DNA of 17,155 bases. It comes from Glomus cerebriforme. Lineage: Eukaryota > Glomeromycota > Glomeromycetes > Glomerales > Glomeraceae. Position 1 is the stretch's first letter; each line of letters opens with the position of its first letter. The stretch lies in the NCBI GenBank assembly GCA_003550305.1, contig QKYT01000116.1:196331-213485 (forward strand). The letters are read 5' to 3'. Positions 1 to 12,636 of the stretch are shown one piece after another. Made by a program: the position numbers and the translations under genes. A model generated the notes under the pieces. It was not told where the DNA came from. It made no database searches and saw only the letters and a list, made by a program, of their open reading frames with translations.

Positions 1-636
1 AAGCTGAGAATACCAAGCGCTTCCAGAGGTATCGTTTAAAGGTCGTTATCCAAGAGTTGTAAAATGAAAATTGTGGGTATATTTAAAAATAATAAAACNC
101 AAACAACCTAAACTATTTNATNAAANGTTAAATAACNANAGGAGCATTTTTACTTAAGACCCTGAAGGCTGTCACCATAGTGAACGAAGCCTCCAGGATG
201 TGTTTTGCTTCGTGAAAAATTTGGTCAGAATTTTTTTTGGGAAAGAGTGGCCCCAGATCTATGATATTAATAAAGTTATGCTTTAATAAATTTATAATAT
301 ATAATTTCAGCCAAAATTATATTAATTTTAGCTGAAATTGCAAAATCAGACCTTAATTTCTGCAATTATCCACAATATCACAAATCGTAATTATTCTGCA
401 ATTGCCTATTTGTGGACCCATCTTTAATTACAGATTTTTGAATATTACTCAATCTATCTATCCAATTATTTGTTAAATATCTGTTAAATTATCATCTATC
501 CATCTATCCATTATCTGAATTTCTGGAATATAATAAAATATTTCATCATTTATTATCCAGTTTATTTATATTTAATAATCTATCCAAATTTCTGTTGAAT
601 TCTGTAATCCTACAGAAATATAAATTTATTAATATC
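1..636. repeat. Repeat-like non-coding DNA with hairpins
   Basis: No intact gene is visible. Two stem-loops stand out. At 161-197, arms CCTGAAGGCT and AAGCCTCCAGG surround a loop containing CATA, with one mismatch. At 303-339, AATTTCAGC and GCTGAAATT bracket a second A/T-rich stem. The stretch 141-270 is clearly richer in G+C than its surroundings and resembles part of a dispersed repeat; I have the impression that it is multi-copy in Rhizophagus, but that is recall and was not checked. Six N bases fall in 99-139, so that part is unreliable. From 450 to 590 the DNA carries scattered CTATCCA-type words without a clean period. The last 50 nt lead into the transposase pseudogene. Confidence 0.4.
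3..62 (+). other. Possible 3' end of a truncated reading frame
   Basis: One frame entering from the left edge is open for 19 codons and ends at TAA 60-62. The encoded tail is basic (it contains TKRFQRYRLK) and its codons are richer in G+C than the DNA that follows. That is what the last codons of an exon cut by the window edge would look like. Nineteen codons are too few to exclude chance, and I do not recognise the sequence. It could equally be part of the repeat to its right. Confidence 0.15.
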
Positions 637-2137
637 ATGAGTTATAAATGCTCTATTTGTGAAAGAATATTCAGTTAATGTATTACATATAGTCAATATC
701 ACTGGTCAAAAACTGAAGATATCTTATAAATATCGGATACCCAAAATGCAGAAAATCTGCTATACATCGGGTACCCAATATGTATACTATAAAATTAAAA
801 AATACAATTTATTAATTATCTCGCTATTCAGTAATCATAAAAAGATGAAATATAGCTCATTCGATTCGCCTCATTGAGACGTATCGAATGGTACTAANTT
901 CGCATTTCTAGGTGTGATAGATGTTGAGATATTTGATAAATCATAAAAAAACAAACAAAAAATACAATATCTCGATATCTATCACATCTAGAAATGCGAA
1001 ATTAGTACCATTCGATACGTCTCAGTGAGGCAAATCGAATGAGCTATATTCCAGCATTTTATGATTACTAGATAGCGAGATAATTAATAAATTGTATTTT
1101 TTAATTCTATAGTATACATATTGGGTACCCAATGTATAGCAGATTTTCTGCATTTTGGGTATCTGATATTTATAAGATATCTGTAAGATATCTGTAAGAT
1201 AGATCAGTTTTTGACCAGTGTATATTCAAAAATGCATAAAAATAGCAGAAATAAATGATGATGATGCAATATATAACAGTGAAATGGATACTGAAAGTAA
1301 TCAAAGTAGTGATTATAATAATAGATAATTATATTATATTCAAGTCTAAGGTTAACAATATCATATTTGCCTAATAATTACTATATATTTTAGATAGAAA
1401 ATAAAAATGAAGTATAAGATATGTTATTTGACAGTATTGAAACTAAAATGTTAACAATAAGTCTTAAAGATAACTTTAAAGATATATTAGAACTATTCGA
1501 AGAGCATAAAATTTTTGAAGAATTTGAAAATTTCAAATTTGAGATTTGTATAGAATTTTCTAATGATACTTATAAGGATTTAATAATATTAGTAACAAAA
1601 CATAAATTAAACAATAGGGCTGGTAATGATATTATATACTTTTTTAATAAATATTCAAATCTTACAGTATTATCGTTACTAAAAAATATCAAAAAAGAAT
1701 GAATATTCATGGATAACATGAAGGTTTTATATTCAGTATATAATAAAGTTTTTATAACATATCATAATGATAAAATTTATTATTTTTTTTATCAAAATTT
1801 AATATAATATATCAAAAATATCTTATCCATTCCTAACATAATGCAAGATTTTGCATTATTTTATAAAAATTATGAGGTAAATGTTAATTAATTTAAATTA
1901 TTCAATAAAATTTGATTTTAAATTTTATATATTTTTTATAGCGTGATGAAAAAAGTATTTATAAAGAATAAAATAACAGAATATGGTGAAAGACTACACA
2001 AAGTTTCTTACCTATATGGGTTCTAATTTGTTATCAATTATCTTATATTCAAATACTACAACTACAAATACATTAGAAAAAAGTTAATTACATCCAATAT
2101 ATATAGTATATTAATAGATAATATCCCAATATAGCGT
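637..2137 (+). pseudogene. Decayed DNA-transposon transposase, 5' part
   Basis: This is the broken N-terminal part of a transposase; I place it with CACTA/Plavaka-like transposases common in Rhizophagus, from memory of that family. It starts at ATG 637 with MSYKCSICERIF, the first half of a C2-type zinc finger. A foldback element splits it at 700-1220. From 1221 the same frame resumes with YIQKCIK and an acidic stretch to about 1325. A likely intron ends at AG 1393; exon 1394-1876 follows. A second likely intron runs 1877-1941 (GTAAAT...TATAG), and the next exon starts at 1942. The segment at 2019-2102 reads GSNLLSIILYSNTTTT, then LHPIY, resembling the block that carries the first catalytic Asp (YSDATT in the family); here that Asp is Asn. 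Stops lie at 676, 1415, 1700, 1805, 1969, 1987, 2085, 2112 and 2132, with a frameshift near 2015. The C-terminal half was not found. It is not functional. Confidence 0.6.
700..1220. mobile_element. Foldback (long palindromic) non-autonomous element
   Basis: The left arm (about 700-933) and right arm (about 967-1220) are imperfect inverted copies around a 33-nt A-rich spacer. The tips are CACTGGTCAAAAACTGA on the left and its exact complement on the right. The right arm is about 20 nt longer because of extra ATCTGTAAG units near 1176-1200. Smaller palindromes are nested inside: ATTGGGTACCCAAT at 1120-1133 and GCAGAAAATCTGC in both arms. No protein is encoded, so it must have been mobilised by an enzyme supplied elsewhere. 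The flanks read CAATAT before and TATATTC after it, consistent with a TA or TAT target duplication. The tip resembles Tc1/mariner-type ends only loosely, so the superfamily is unassigned. One N lies at 898. Confidence 0.8.
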
Positions 2138-2539
2138 TATATTAGTATATAATAAAGAATTTATTATATATTATAAATATTACTTTATTTATATTATTTT
2201 TTATTATAAAATTATTAAAATATATAATAAATTGAAGTTTAAATATAAGAGGTATTAGAATCAAAATAATTTCTTTTATTAGTTTTTAATAAAATGTAAA
2301 ATATAATTAAAAAAAAATAGTTATAATTAAAAAGATGTTTTAATAAAAAGGATTATTTTTTTAAGTTTTATATTAATTATATAATAGGTTATATTATTTT
2401 TAATTTATTTTAAACTTGATAAAAATACTAAATAAATATTTATTTTATTACATTTGTATTTCACTATTCTATTAAGACAAATTATGATCTTTTTATTAAT
2501 ATATAATATTGTATATTGACAATATACAATAAAAAAATT
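2138..2539. other. Very AT-rich spacer
   Basis: The stretch is almost entirely A and T, with long runs and no open frame worth reporting on either strand. The transposase should continue here, but I cannot follow it beyond 2137, so it is either truncated or decayed past recognition. Confidence 0.5.
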
Positions 2540-4040
2540 AAGTTCATATATCACCTTCCAATTGGAAAAATATCACTCGTCTCACTTACATAATATAAAT
2601 TCTTAGAGTAAGAATTGAAAGCAAGATTTCTTTAAATACAAATTATACTTTCATACCTAGTACTAGAATTAATAAATAATTTCTTTAACCAGTCTATCCA
2701 AATCTTCTTTTAAATAAAATACCTTTTATCCAGTTTACCTGCATCTTTTCTCAAATACATTGATTCTTCTAATTCATAATATTAATTTCTAAGAAAAAGA
2801 GACTATATATAAGAATTATAATTAAAATATATAATAAAGAAAAGAATATACTAAAATATTTTTATTCCTTTATCCTACCAGACTAGTTTCTAATGATGTT
2901 ATAAATATTTTAGATGAATTGAGATGACTGCTTATACTGTCTCATCTACAGCCCTTGTCTAAAAATTTTTGCCATTAATATATCCAGTAAATATTCTCCT
3001 ACAAAAGCTAATTTCTAATAGTACTATTGGTCATTTTCCCCTTGAATTGAGTTGATTACTTATAATAAAGATGCATATTGGTGACTAACTTATCCTTTTC
3101 TAAAAATCTTGATCCTTAATATACTTATCATAAAAAGAAGACATCCTGCTATCTAATATTCTTATTAAATTAAATCCTTACAGTAATACATCCTGACCAT
3201 ATAATTTCATAAATATCCTTATTTTCTTTTTTTAGATTTCCTAATAATAATACATTATGTTACCTTAAGAGACTAAATTAAGGAATCACCAATAGTAAAA
3301 CAGAAACCTAAGAAATGTAATAATAAGAAAACTAATTATTAATAGGTAATCAATTATTTATCAAATTTCTAATACTCCTCTACCACTCATTTAAAGGACC
3401 AACTCTACATTGACTAAAAAATATGAAACTAAGAAAATTCAGAAATTTTAGAAACTGTAGAGTAGTATAATCTTTAACCGGGTTTTATATTCTGATTCTT
3501 TATACTTATATATCTCAAAATTTGATATCTTTCTTCATATATCTACAAAATAATATTTAAATTTATATTAAAGAAAATTATCACCAAATTTAAACTTCAG
3601 AAAAAACTCTTCTTATTGCACCAAGTCCATGTGTCAATTCTGCGAAAAGTAAAATAATTTCAAAAAAACTTCACACTAGGCCTACTCTTGGGTTCATCAA
3701 AAGTAGTTACAAGTTCTACTCTTCTGTCTTATATTTATAAAAGATACCTTAGAATACTAAATAGCCCTTCAGGAAACAAAGTGGAATAAGACATAGATAA
3801 CTGAAAGTTATCATAAATCTGACTTGTGAAGAAACTTAGTAAACCAGAGATTATTATCCATACTTCTTAAAGCTTTCTAATTAATTAATTAATTCTAGCA
3901 ATATAGAACAACTTTTCTTAAGATTAAAAGACCACTTTCTTAGTGTAAAATGGTAAAAAGCACAACTTTTCTTTCCCAAACTTCTTGGAAAAAATGGGTG
4001 TAAAGATCAGCAAGGAGTGTTGTCTTCTTTCTATTAATAA
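2540..4040. other. Gene-free block of higher G+C, possibly dead coding DNA
   Basis: G+C rises visibly against both neighbours and falls again at about 4040, where an A run follows. No intact frame exists. On the minus strand several short open pieces look protein-like, for example one around 3600-3710 containing ELTHGLGAIRRVFSEV and another around 3370-3480, each broken by stops and frame changes. I could not assign them to a family. Two related words, GAATTGAGATGACTGCTTAT at 2916 and a diverged copy at 3044, suggest a weak internal repeat of about 128 nt. A decayed mobile element is the most likely reading, with low certainty. Confidence 0.3.
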
Positions 4041-5464
4041 AATTAAATTAATTCATAAAAAAAAAATTATTATTATTTTATTAATAATTAGTTTAATAAA
4101 TTATAATTAAGTTATTTTATTTAAGAAACAATTTATATAAAACTTAAAATAAATAATTAAGTTAATAATAAATTATATTAGTATTTAATTTAAAGGAAAT
4201 TGCTAAACATATTATTTAAATAGGTTTTGAAAAAAATGCAAATTTTTGATTTACAAATAAGATATATTTTTTTAATCAGATTTTAGTATAATTAATATTT
4301 AATTATATTTCTTTTGCATATTTATTAATCAAATTAACATTTTTTAACATGTATTTATTTTTAATTCTAATTAAAATTATAATTTTTGACCAGAATTAAG
4401 TGGTAATGGTGATATTTAGCAATAATATTATATATATATCATAAATCATAGTACCTTTTTTATGCATAGTACTTCCTTTTTTATGTGAAAAAAAGATTTG
4501 TTTTTCATTTAAATTATAGTATTATATTTAAATAAGACTTATTAAACAAGAATTATAAAAAAAATAAGTTAATTGCATCTTTTATTATAAACAAGATATT
4601 ATAAACAAGACTGTTAGATAAACAGTCAGTAAACTTATAGTATGTATAGTATATGTGGTATTAATTTTGAATATATAGTTTATATCAAAAATTGACTATA
4701 ATTTTGGCACAAATTTATTTAAATAGATGGTATAAAACAAGAAAACATTATTTTGTTCACCGAACGGCCGACGATATTCTTTTTTTTTTTTTTTTAGGGA
4801 AAAAACTTATTTTTACTCATAGTACATTGCCCTTTTTTTTATGATCAAATCACTGATTTTAAAAAAAGCGCGTTAATTGTTTCTCATTCGAAAACTAAAT
4901 GTTGGGTTGGGTCTTTTTTAAAAATAGAATAGTCTAAAGCAGCAAACTGAGCAAAGCCGTACGTTTTTCTAATTAAAGAAATAGATGCAATTTTTTTTAT
5001 CTACTCAGCTGCAACCGTGCAACGGTTTCTATAAATAGAAAATTTAAATTTGATGCATAACTTAATGCAAGAAACGGAACCAGTAATATAGGCATTTTTA
5101 TTGGATAATTAGTGGTTTTCATTGGATGATTTTTTTTACATAAAAAAAATTATAATGATGTTAGAGAATTAGAGAAGAATAAATTGAAAACTTTGATTTA
5201 TTAAAAAAAACGCAACATCCAATGTAATCTCTTCTGCACACTGCGCTCTTCCCAAGAAGCACATTCGACGCCCATTAAATCTCAAAGAAAGTTCATGCAG
5301 TATTAAGCAACTAATAACTTTAACATTATTTCCTCAGAAGATTAATCTTTTATGATAGGCAAGTAATACATTGCAATACTTCAATACTTTAATCAACCAG
5401 ATTTGTGTTACAAAATTAATAGATAGTCGAGATAACTTTGACTTAACGTTTATCAAAATTAAAA
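4041..5464. other. AT-rich region upstream of GFA1
   Basis: No gene is seen. The stretch 4041-4740 is nearly all A/T. It holds a tandem pair of CATAGTAC...CCTTTTTTATG words (4447-4464 and 4465-4485) and a third diverged copy at 4818-4843. It also has a direct repeat ATTATAAACAAGA (4584 and 4598) and a small hairpin GACTGTT/AACAGTC (4609-4627). From 4750 onward G+C islands appear: CCGAACGGCCGACGAT at about 4760, the palindrome AACCGTGCAACGGTT (5013-5027) directly followed by TATAAATA (5030-5037), and a G+C-richer stretch at 5215-5280. These could be distal regulatory DNA of GFA1 or an unannotated transcript; the sequence alone does not decide. Confidence 0.35.
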
Positions 5465-5614
5465 GGCGCGAAAAAAAAGGGGATAGTCCCTCTAGATTTG
5501 TGAAAAATATATAAATTGTCCTCCTCCACGCTCCAGCTTGTTCCTCTCTTTTCACTTTTTATATTTTATTATTAATATCCTTCATATAAATATACCTACA
5601 AAAATTAGATCAAA
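5465..5614 (+). promoter_or_regulatory. GFA1 core promoter and leader
   Basis: In order: GGCGCGAAAA (5465-5474, the reverse of an E2F/SBF-like TTTTCGCGCC), AGGGG within AAAGGGGA (5478-5482, matching the fungal stress element), TATATAAA (5508-5515), and a pyrimidine-rich stretch at 5518-5550 where transcription may begin. The start codon follows about 100 nt after the TATA-like box in an A-rich context (ATCAAAATG). The motif identities are consensus matches only; binding and start site are inferred. Confidence 0.4.
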
Positions 5615-8379
<2,765 letters not shown>

Positions 8380-9194
8380 AAAAAAGGCCATTCATGGTCT
8401 CTTGTCAAAACAAAAGTAATTCTTTCTACCCTATTTCTTTATTTTTAAATCCAACCCAAATAATATGTACTCCAAATGATATTGTAATAATGGACTTTTA
8501 TTTATTAAGGAACTCGGTTCTGGATATAGAATTTTTTGTTGTTAATTATTTTCAATTTAATATTATTATTCTTATTTATTTTTTTTTTATAATAAAAGAA
8601 ACCATCTTAATACCATTACTGTACTACATTATTTATATGATCCATATTAAATGTAACAAAGAAAATCATAGTCATCAATTATTCCCTTCACTAACTCAAA
8701 GGGTAAGTCAATTCATTTGTCGCCGGATAACGATCTAATCGTAAATCGGAGGATATCGGAATCAATTCTAAAGAGATCAAAAAACTGCAGCGAAAGTTGT
8801 TATATTAATGGATTCACTATAGTTATTGATAAAGTATATGACATATGATAACATAAAATTCTTGATAATTTATCTCATGTAAAATTACCGTACGTTGTGC
8901 ATAGAGAATTGTGTCTCATTACATCAAACTGCTTTGATGTTCTAATGCTTTTGAATTTGTCTTGCATCACTAAATAAATATACAATGATCATTGATCATT
9001 TGAAAATTGATGGTTGTATCTACCACAGGGGGTTTGGAGGCCGGAGTAGCCTTACTTTTATTCCATGACGTACGTCCTACTTACGTATACTATCCATAAA
9101 CAGATATAAAACATGTACAACTGAAAGAACAAAATTAATAAAATTTTCGCTCGCTATTATTATTTACTTTCAAAGGAGGATTTTGTAAAAAAAA
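8380..9194. other. Spacer: GFA1 3' region and UBX gene promoter
   Basis: AATAAA at 8375-8380 overlaps the GFA1 stop codon, and another lies at 8973-8978; either could guide 3' end formation. The frame that is open at 8394-8738 is low-complexity A/T and is not a credible gene. Between 8700 and 8770 the DNA is richer in CG words (TCGCCGGATAACGATC and CGGAGGATATCGGA). AGGGGG lies at 9027-9032, next to the G+C-richer word GGAGGCCGGAGTAGCC, and TACGTAC-like words follow at about 9068-9090. These probably belong to the promoter of the following gene, whose start codon is at 9195. Confidence 0.4.
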
Positions 9195-11403
9195 ATGGAC
9201 TTTATTCAAGATCAAGACGACTTAATAGGAGAATTCTGTAATATTACGAACGCGACTAAAGATGTCGCAATCACCTATTTGGAGGTAAATTATGCTTAGA
9301 AATTTGCAGAAATATAATATTTGGTTCTTTAAAGTTATATTTCTTCTTCCAATTTTCTGCATAACTCGCGAAACTTAACAGGTGTCTGCCGGCGATGTTG
9401 AGCAAGCCATTACTCTTTACTTAGAGAGTGGTGGTTATGAAGCTGCAAATCCTAGAACCACTACGAACCCTCAACACTCCACATCAGCAACTTCTACAGA
9501 CGCTGAAAGAACAAGAAACACATTCGAGTCAGATGCAGAGTTAGCGAGGGCGCTCGCTCAAGAAGAAAGCTCTACAATTCGAGCTCCCATCGCGCCCAAA
9601 CGCGACATTCTTGTTGGTGGAGATCAAAATGATCATGTCGGTCTTGACGGTGGAATGAGTAAAAGACATTTCTCGAATTTTTTTCAATTCTACACGTTTT
9701 TGAAGATTTTTTTTCCTTTATTTATAATTTCTATTTCAATATAACTTGCAACTGTTCCACGTTGCTTACTTTATAGTTAGGAGAGGTGTACCACGCAGTC
9801 GTCGCTCACGTGATAATACCTATCGGACTTTTGCAGGCGACGCTTTACCTCATCGAATGGGTATGATAAAAAATAATCGAAATTATAATAATTATAAATT
9901 AACAAACGATTCGATGTTTATAGGGCCTTCCGATGAAAAGGCTACTAGGCTAGCTGACTTATTCAGTCCGCCTTTTGATATCATAAACAAAGAAAACTTT
10001 GAAAGGGTGATTAATCTTTAATAATTGTATAATTGATTCAAAAAAATCAATTTATTGATATTTAATTGTTTATTTTCAATTTAGACACGGAACAGAGCGA
10101 AAGCTGATGGCAAGTGGCTAATGGTTGATATCCAAAATATAAGAGAATTTTCTTGTCAGGTGCTTAATCGCGATTTATGGAGAGATAAAACAGTTAAAGA
10201 CGTTATCAAGGCGCATTTTCTTTTCCTCCAAGTAAATAAATCAGATTATATATAATATTTTTTTTAAAAAAAAACATCAATTCATATTTTTATTTTCTTA
10301 GTATAATTCAGAAAGTCCTGATGGACGGCAATACATAAATTACTATCCTATTGATAATTATCCGCATATTGCAATTATCGATCCAAGAACTGGTAAGTTA
10401 TTTTAAGATTCACCTAATACACATAATACACAGCGAATGTATTTATCTTTTATTTTTTAATAGGTGAAAGGGTAAGAGTATGGAATACTCAACTTGCACC
10501 CACTGAATTCATAATTAGTGGTAAGTAATATTCGTTGTTTATTAAATATGACGTGTAAAAAGTAACTCTATTAAAATTTTTGCAATTTTTTAAGTTACGG
10601 ATTTCTTGGAACGATATTCTTTGACTGAACCAAATAAAACACCGAAAAAGAATCCTACAAGGGTAATTCTCAGTTTAATTACCTTGGAAATTAATAAATT
10701 ATTATTCACAATGAAACTTTATCTCGTTCTTATTATAGTCAATTGTGGAAATGAGTGAGGAAGAACAAATAAGGACAGCTCTAAAAAAATCACTTGAAGG
10801 AGAACAATCCAAAGAAAAACTCACATTTGAATCTGATAATGATGAAATCGAAGATACAGAAGAAGAGGAAGATGATTCAATGACTGGTAAGAAGTGATTT
10901 TCTATTTTTTTCTATCATGTGTTATCATTTCAAAATTATTTATCCGAAATTACCTTTTATAGATGAACCAATTTCGACCTTTGATTCCATTAAACCTGTC
11001 GAAAGAGAAGAAGCTCAAGGTCCTACATCAGCAATGATAAAATTCCGTTTGGCGGGTAATTTGTTGGTTGAATTTATATTAAGTTTATGTTATTTTTTAT
11101 CTTTATACTCATACAAAGAATTTTATCAAAGATGGACAAACGATTATTCGACGGTTCGAAAAGTTGAATCCTGTCCGATATTTATTTGAGTTCATTAAAG
11201 CAACAGTTCCCAACTTGAAAAGTCAAGAGTTTGAGGTATTATACACCTTTTACGTATATTATTTAAAGATATTTCCTGATCTGACTATGATATATCTTTT
11301 TTATTAGCTTGTTTGTCATCGGAATAATTTGATCAATCAAGTCGATCAGACTATAGAAGAAGCAGGTTTATCAAATTCTCTTGTTAATGTAGTTTTAGGA
11401 TAA
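9195..11403 (+). CDS. UBX5: UBA-UAS-UIM-UBX protein, Ubx5/UBXN7-like
   Basis: This is a likely adaptor linking ubiquitinated clients to the Cdc48/p97 ATPase. Exons: 9195-9284, 9382-9658, 9777-9860, 9924-10006, 10085-10231, 10302-10392, 10464-10520, 10595-10662, 10739-10886, 10963-11055, 11132-11235, 11308-11403; 445 aa. An N-terminal UBA-like domain (about 1-48) is followed by a polar linker with IRAPIAPKRDILV. A thioredoxin-like UAS domain lies at about 160-287 (LADLFSPPFD, WLMVDIQN, IIDPRTGE). A UIM at 306-320 (EEEQIRTALKKSLEG) fits the consensus, with A313 and S317 correctly spaced, and is followed by an acidic stretch. The UBX domain is at about 370-445 (FRLADGQ, VDQTIEEAGL). The usual FPR p97-binding loop is replaced by CHR (417-419). 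The donor of intron 4, GTGATT, is weak. The domain order matches human UBXN7 and yeast Ubx5 as I recall them; the symbol is an orthology guess. Confidence 0.93.
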
Positions 11404-11847
11404 TATTTCTTTTAAGAGGACGTTAATCAAAAGAATGGATATACACAATTGTTTTTTTTACTTTATTAACTATCATGAATACCGTGTTTATTATCAATTA
11501 CATTATATATATGGGTCATTGATACATTTTAAAATGTTGAGTTGGTCTTTTTCAATATCTAAAAATTTAACTGTATAGTTTTATGAATAAAATTTTGTTT
11601 GTTTTTATACCTTACTGTTTTATTGATAAAATCAAAGTAAATTTTTATACTGATTTCAAAAAAAATGGTTACAAATATTATCAGTATATTATATTTCATC
11701 ATTATTTAATTATAACAAGATCTTCTAAATTAGCTTAATAGCAATGAAAACAACAACCTCCCCCCAATAAGAAGAAAATTTTAAAATAAAATGTTTGATT
11801 ATTTTTTGTCAAATTTTCTAATACCATTACAATTTTATAGTTAATAC
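11404..11847. terminator. Shared 3' region of two convergent genes
   Basis: The UBX gene ends at 11403 and the ATP synthase gene ends at 11848 on the other strand, so 444 nt hold both 3' ends. AATAAA on the plus strand at 11586-11591 and on the minus strand at 11619-11624 are candidate polyadenylation signals. They lie close enough together that the two 3' untranslated regions could overlap. No coding sequence is seen. Confidence 0.45.
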
Positions 11848-12514
11848 CTATTTTTTTTCAAAATGGTTAATAAGTTTTTCTAAATCAAAGTTTGGATCAT
11901 TTGGATCTGTTATGACTGCAAAAAAAAAAAGAAAAAAAGATTAAGGTAAAATTAATTAGTATTTCAATCAAATCTATTCATTTAAATTCTACCAAAGTGA
12001 TTTATAATCCAACATATTTCTCATTATCATAAGAAAATATAAGAAATTAGATGAAAAATAAAATAAAATGCTCTAAAGGATAAACCATTGTATCCTATGA
12101 GTCACAAAATGATATCCTATCATAGTAATTCTCTGAGTGTAATGGAATCTTAAATTTATTTATTCCTAGATAATCACTTATTGAATTATATACGAGGGAA
12201 ATTATAATGAGATAATAAAATTAAAAATATACCATCATCATGTTTTTTAGATGCGGAATAGGCTAATTTAGCTTCGTTAATTAGTTCCTCTTTATGTTTA
12301 TATTCAGCTATCGCTTTTTTCTTTGCTTCAGAATTAACCAATGATTTTTTATGTACAAAACCATAAGTAATCCCAAGAGCTAGTGCGGCCCATCGAGCAA
12401 CCTATTTATTTTTCACCAAAACGTAGGAATTGATTGCTCGTGGTCCGCATTCAACAAAATTCATTCTAAAATTAATAAATTTTTAACACTTACTTTGACA
12501 TTAGTAGAAGCCAT
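11848..12514 (-). CDS. ATP21: Mitochondrial ATP synthase subunit e
   Basis: Small inner-membrane subunit of F1Fo-ATP synthase (yeast Tim11/Atp21), needed for dimer formation and cristae shape. Minus-strand exons are 12514-12494, 12401-12233 and 11915-11848, giving 85 aa; yeast is 96. The N-terminal membrane helix (about 8-24, VARWAALALGITYGFVH) holds the GxxxG dimer motif at G17-G21. A Lys/Glu-rich helix follows (about 30-60), and the C-terminus has DPNDPNFDLEKLI, close to the DPNIDFERVI I recall in the yeast protein. Exon 1 encodes only MASTNVK and ends at a GTAAGT donor; the last exon starts after TGCAG. Intron 2 (317 nt) is the longest in the window. No cleavable presequence is seen, as expected for this subunit. 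The frame joins cleanly across both introns. Confidence 0.92.
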
Positions 12515-12636
12515 TCGATATTTAAAAGACAAATAAAAAAAAACAAAATAAAATAAAAAATTTGTCGTTAAATAACAGTTACAGAAGAAAGTGAGCTCGA
12601 AAACAAATTTTGCGGATTATCAACTTTTGTGGAAAT

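Noticed and set aside
659..877. Open frame of 72 codons at the start of the palindrome
   Set aside because: It reads through the left arm of the foldback element in a frame other than that of the zinc-finger fragment. It has no ATG at its nominal start and no protein features.
5334..5555. Minus-strand open frame overlapping the GFA1 promoter
   Set aside because: It covers the TATA-like region and leader of a well-supported gene on the other strand and has no recognisable motif.
8394..8738. 114-codon plus frame after GFA1
   Set aside because: Ile/Phe/Tyr-rich translation of A/T runs, no motif, and it lies where the GFA1 3' untranslated region is expected. GFA1 is already complete at LAKSVTVE.
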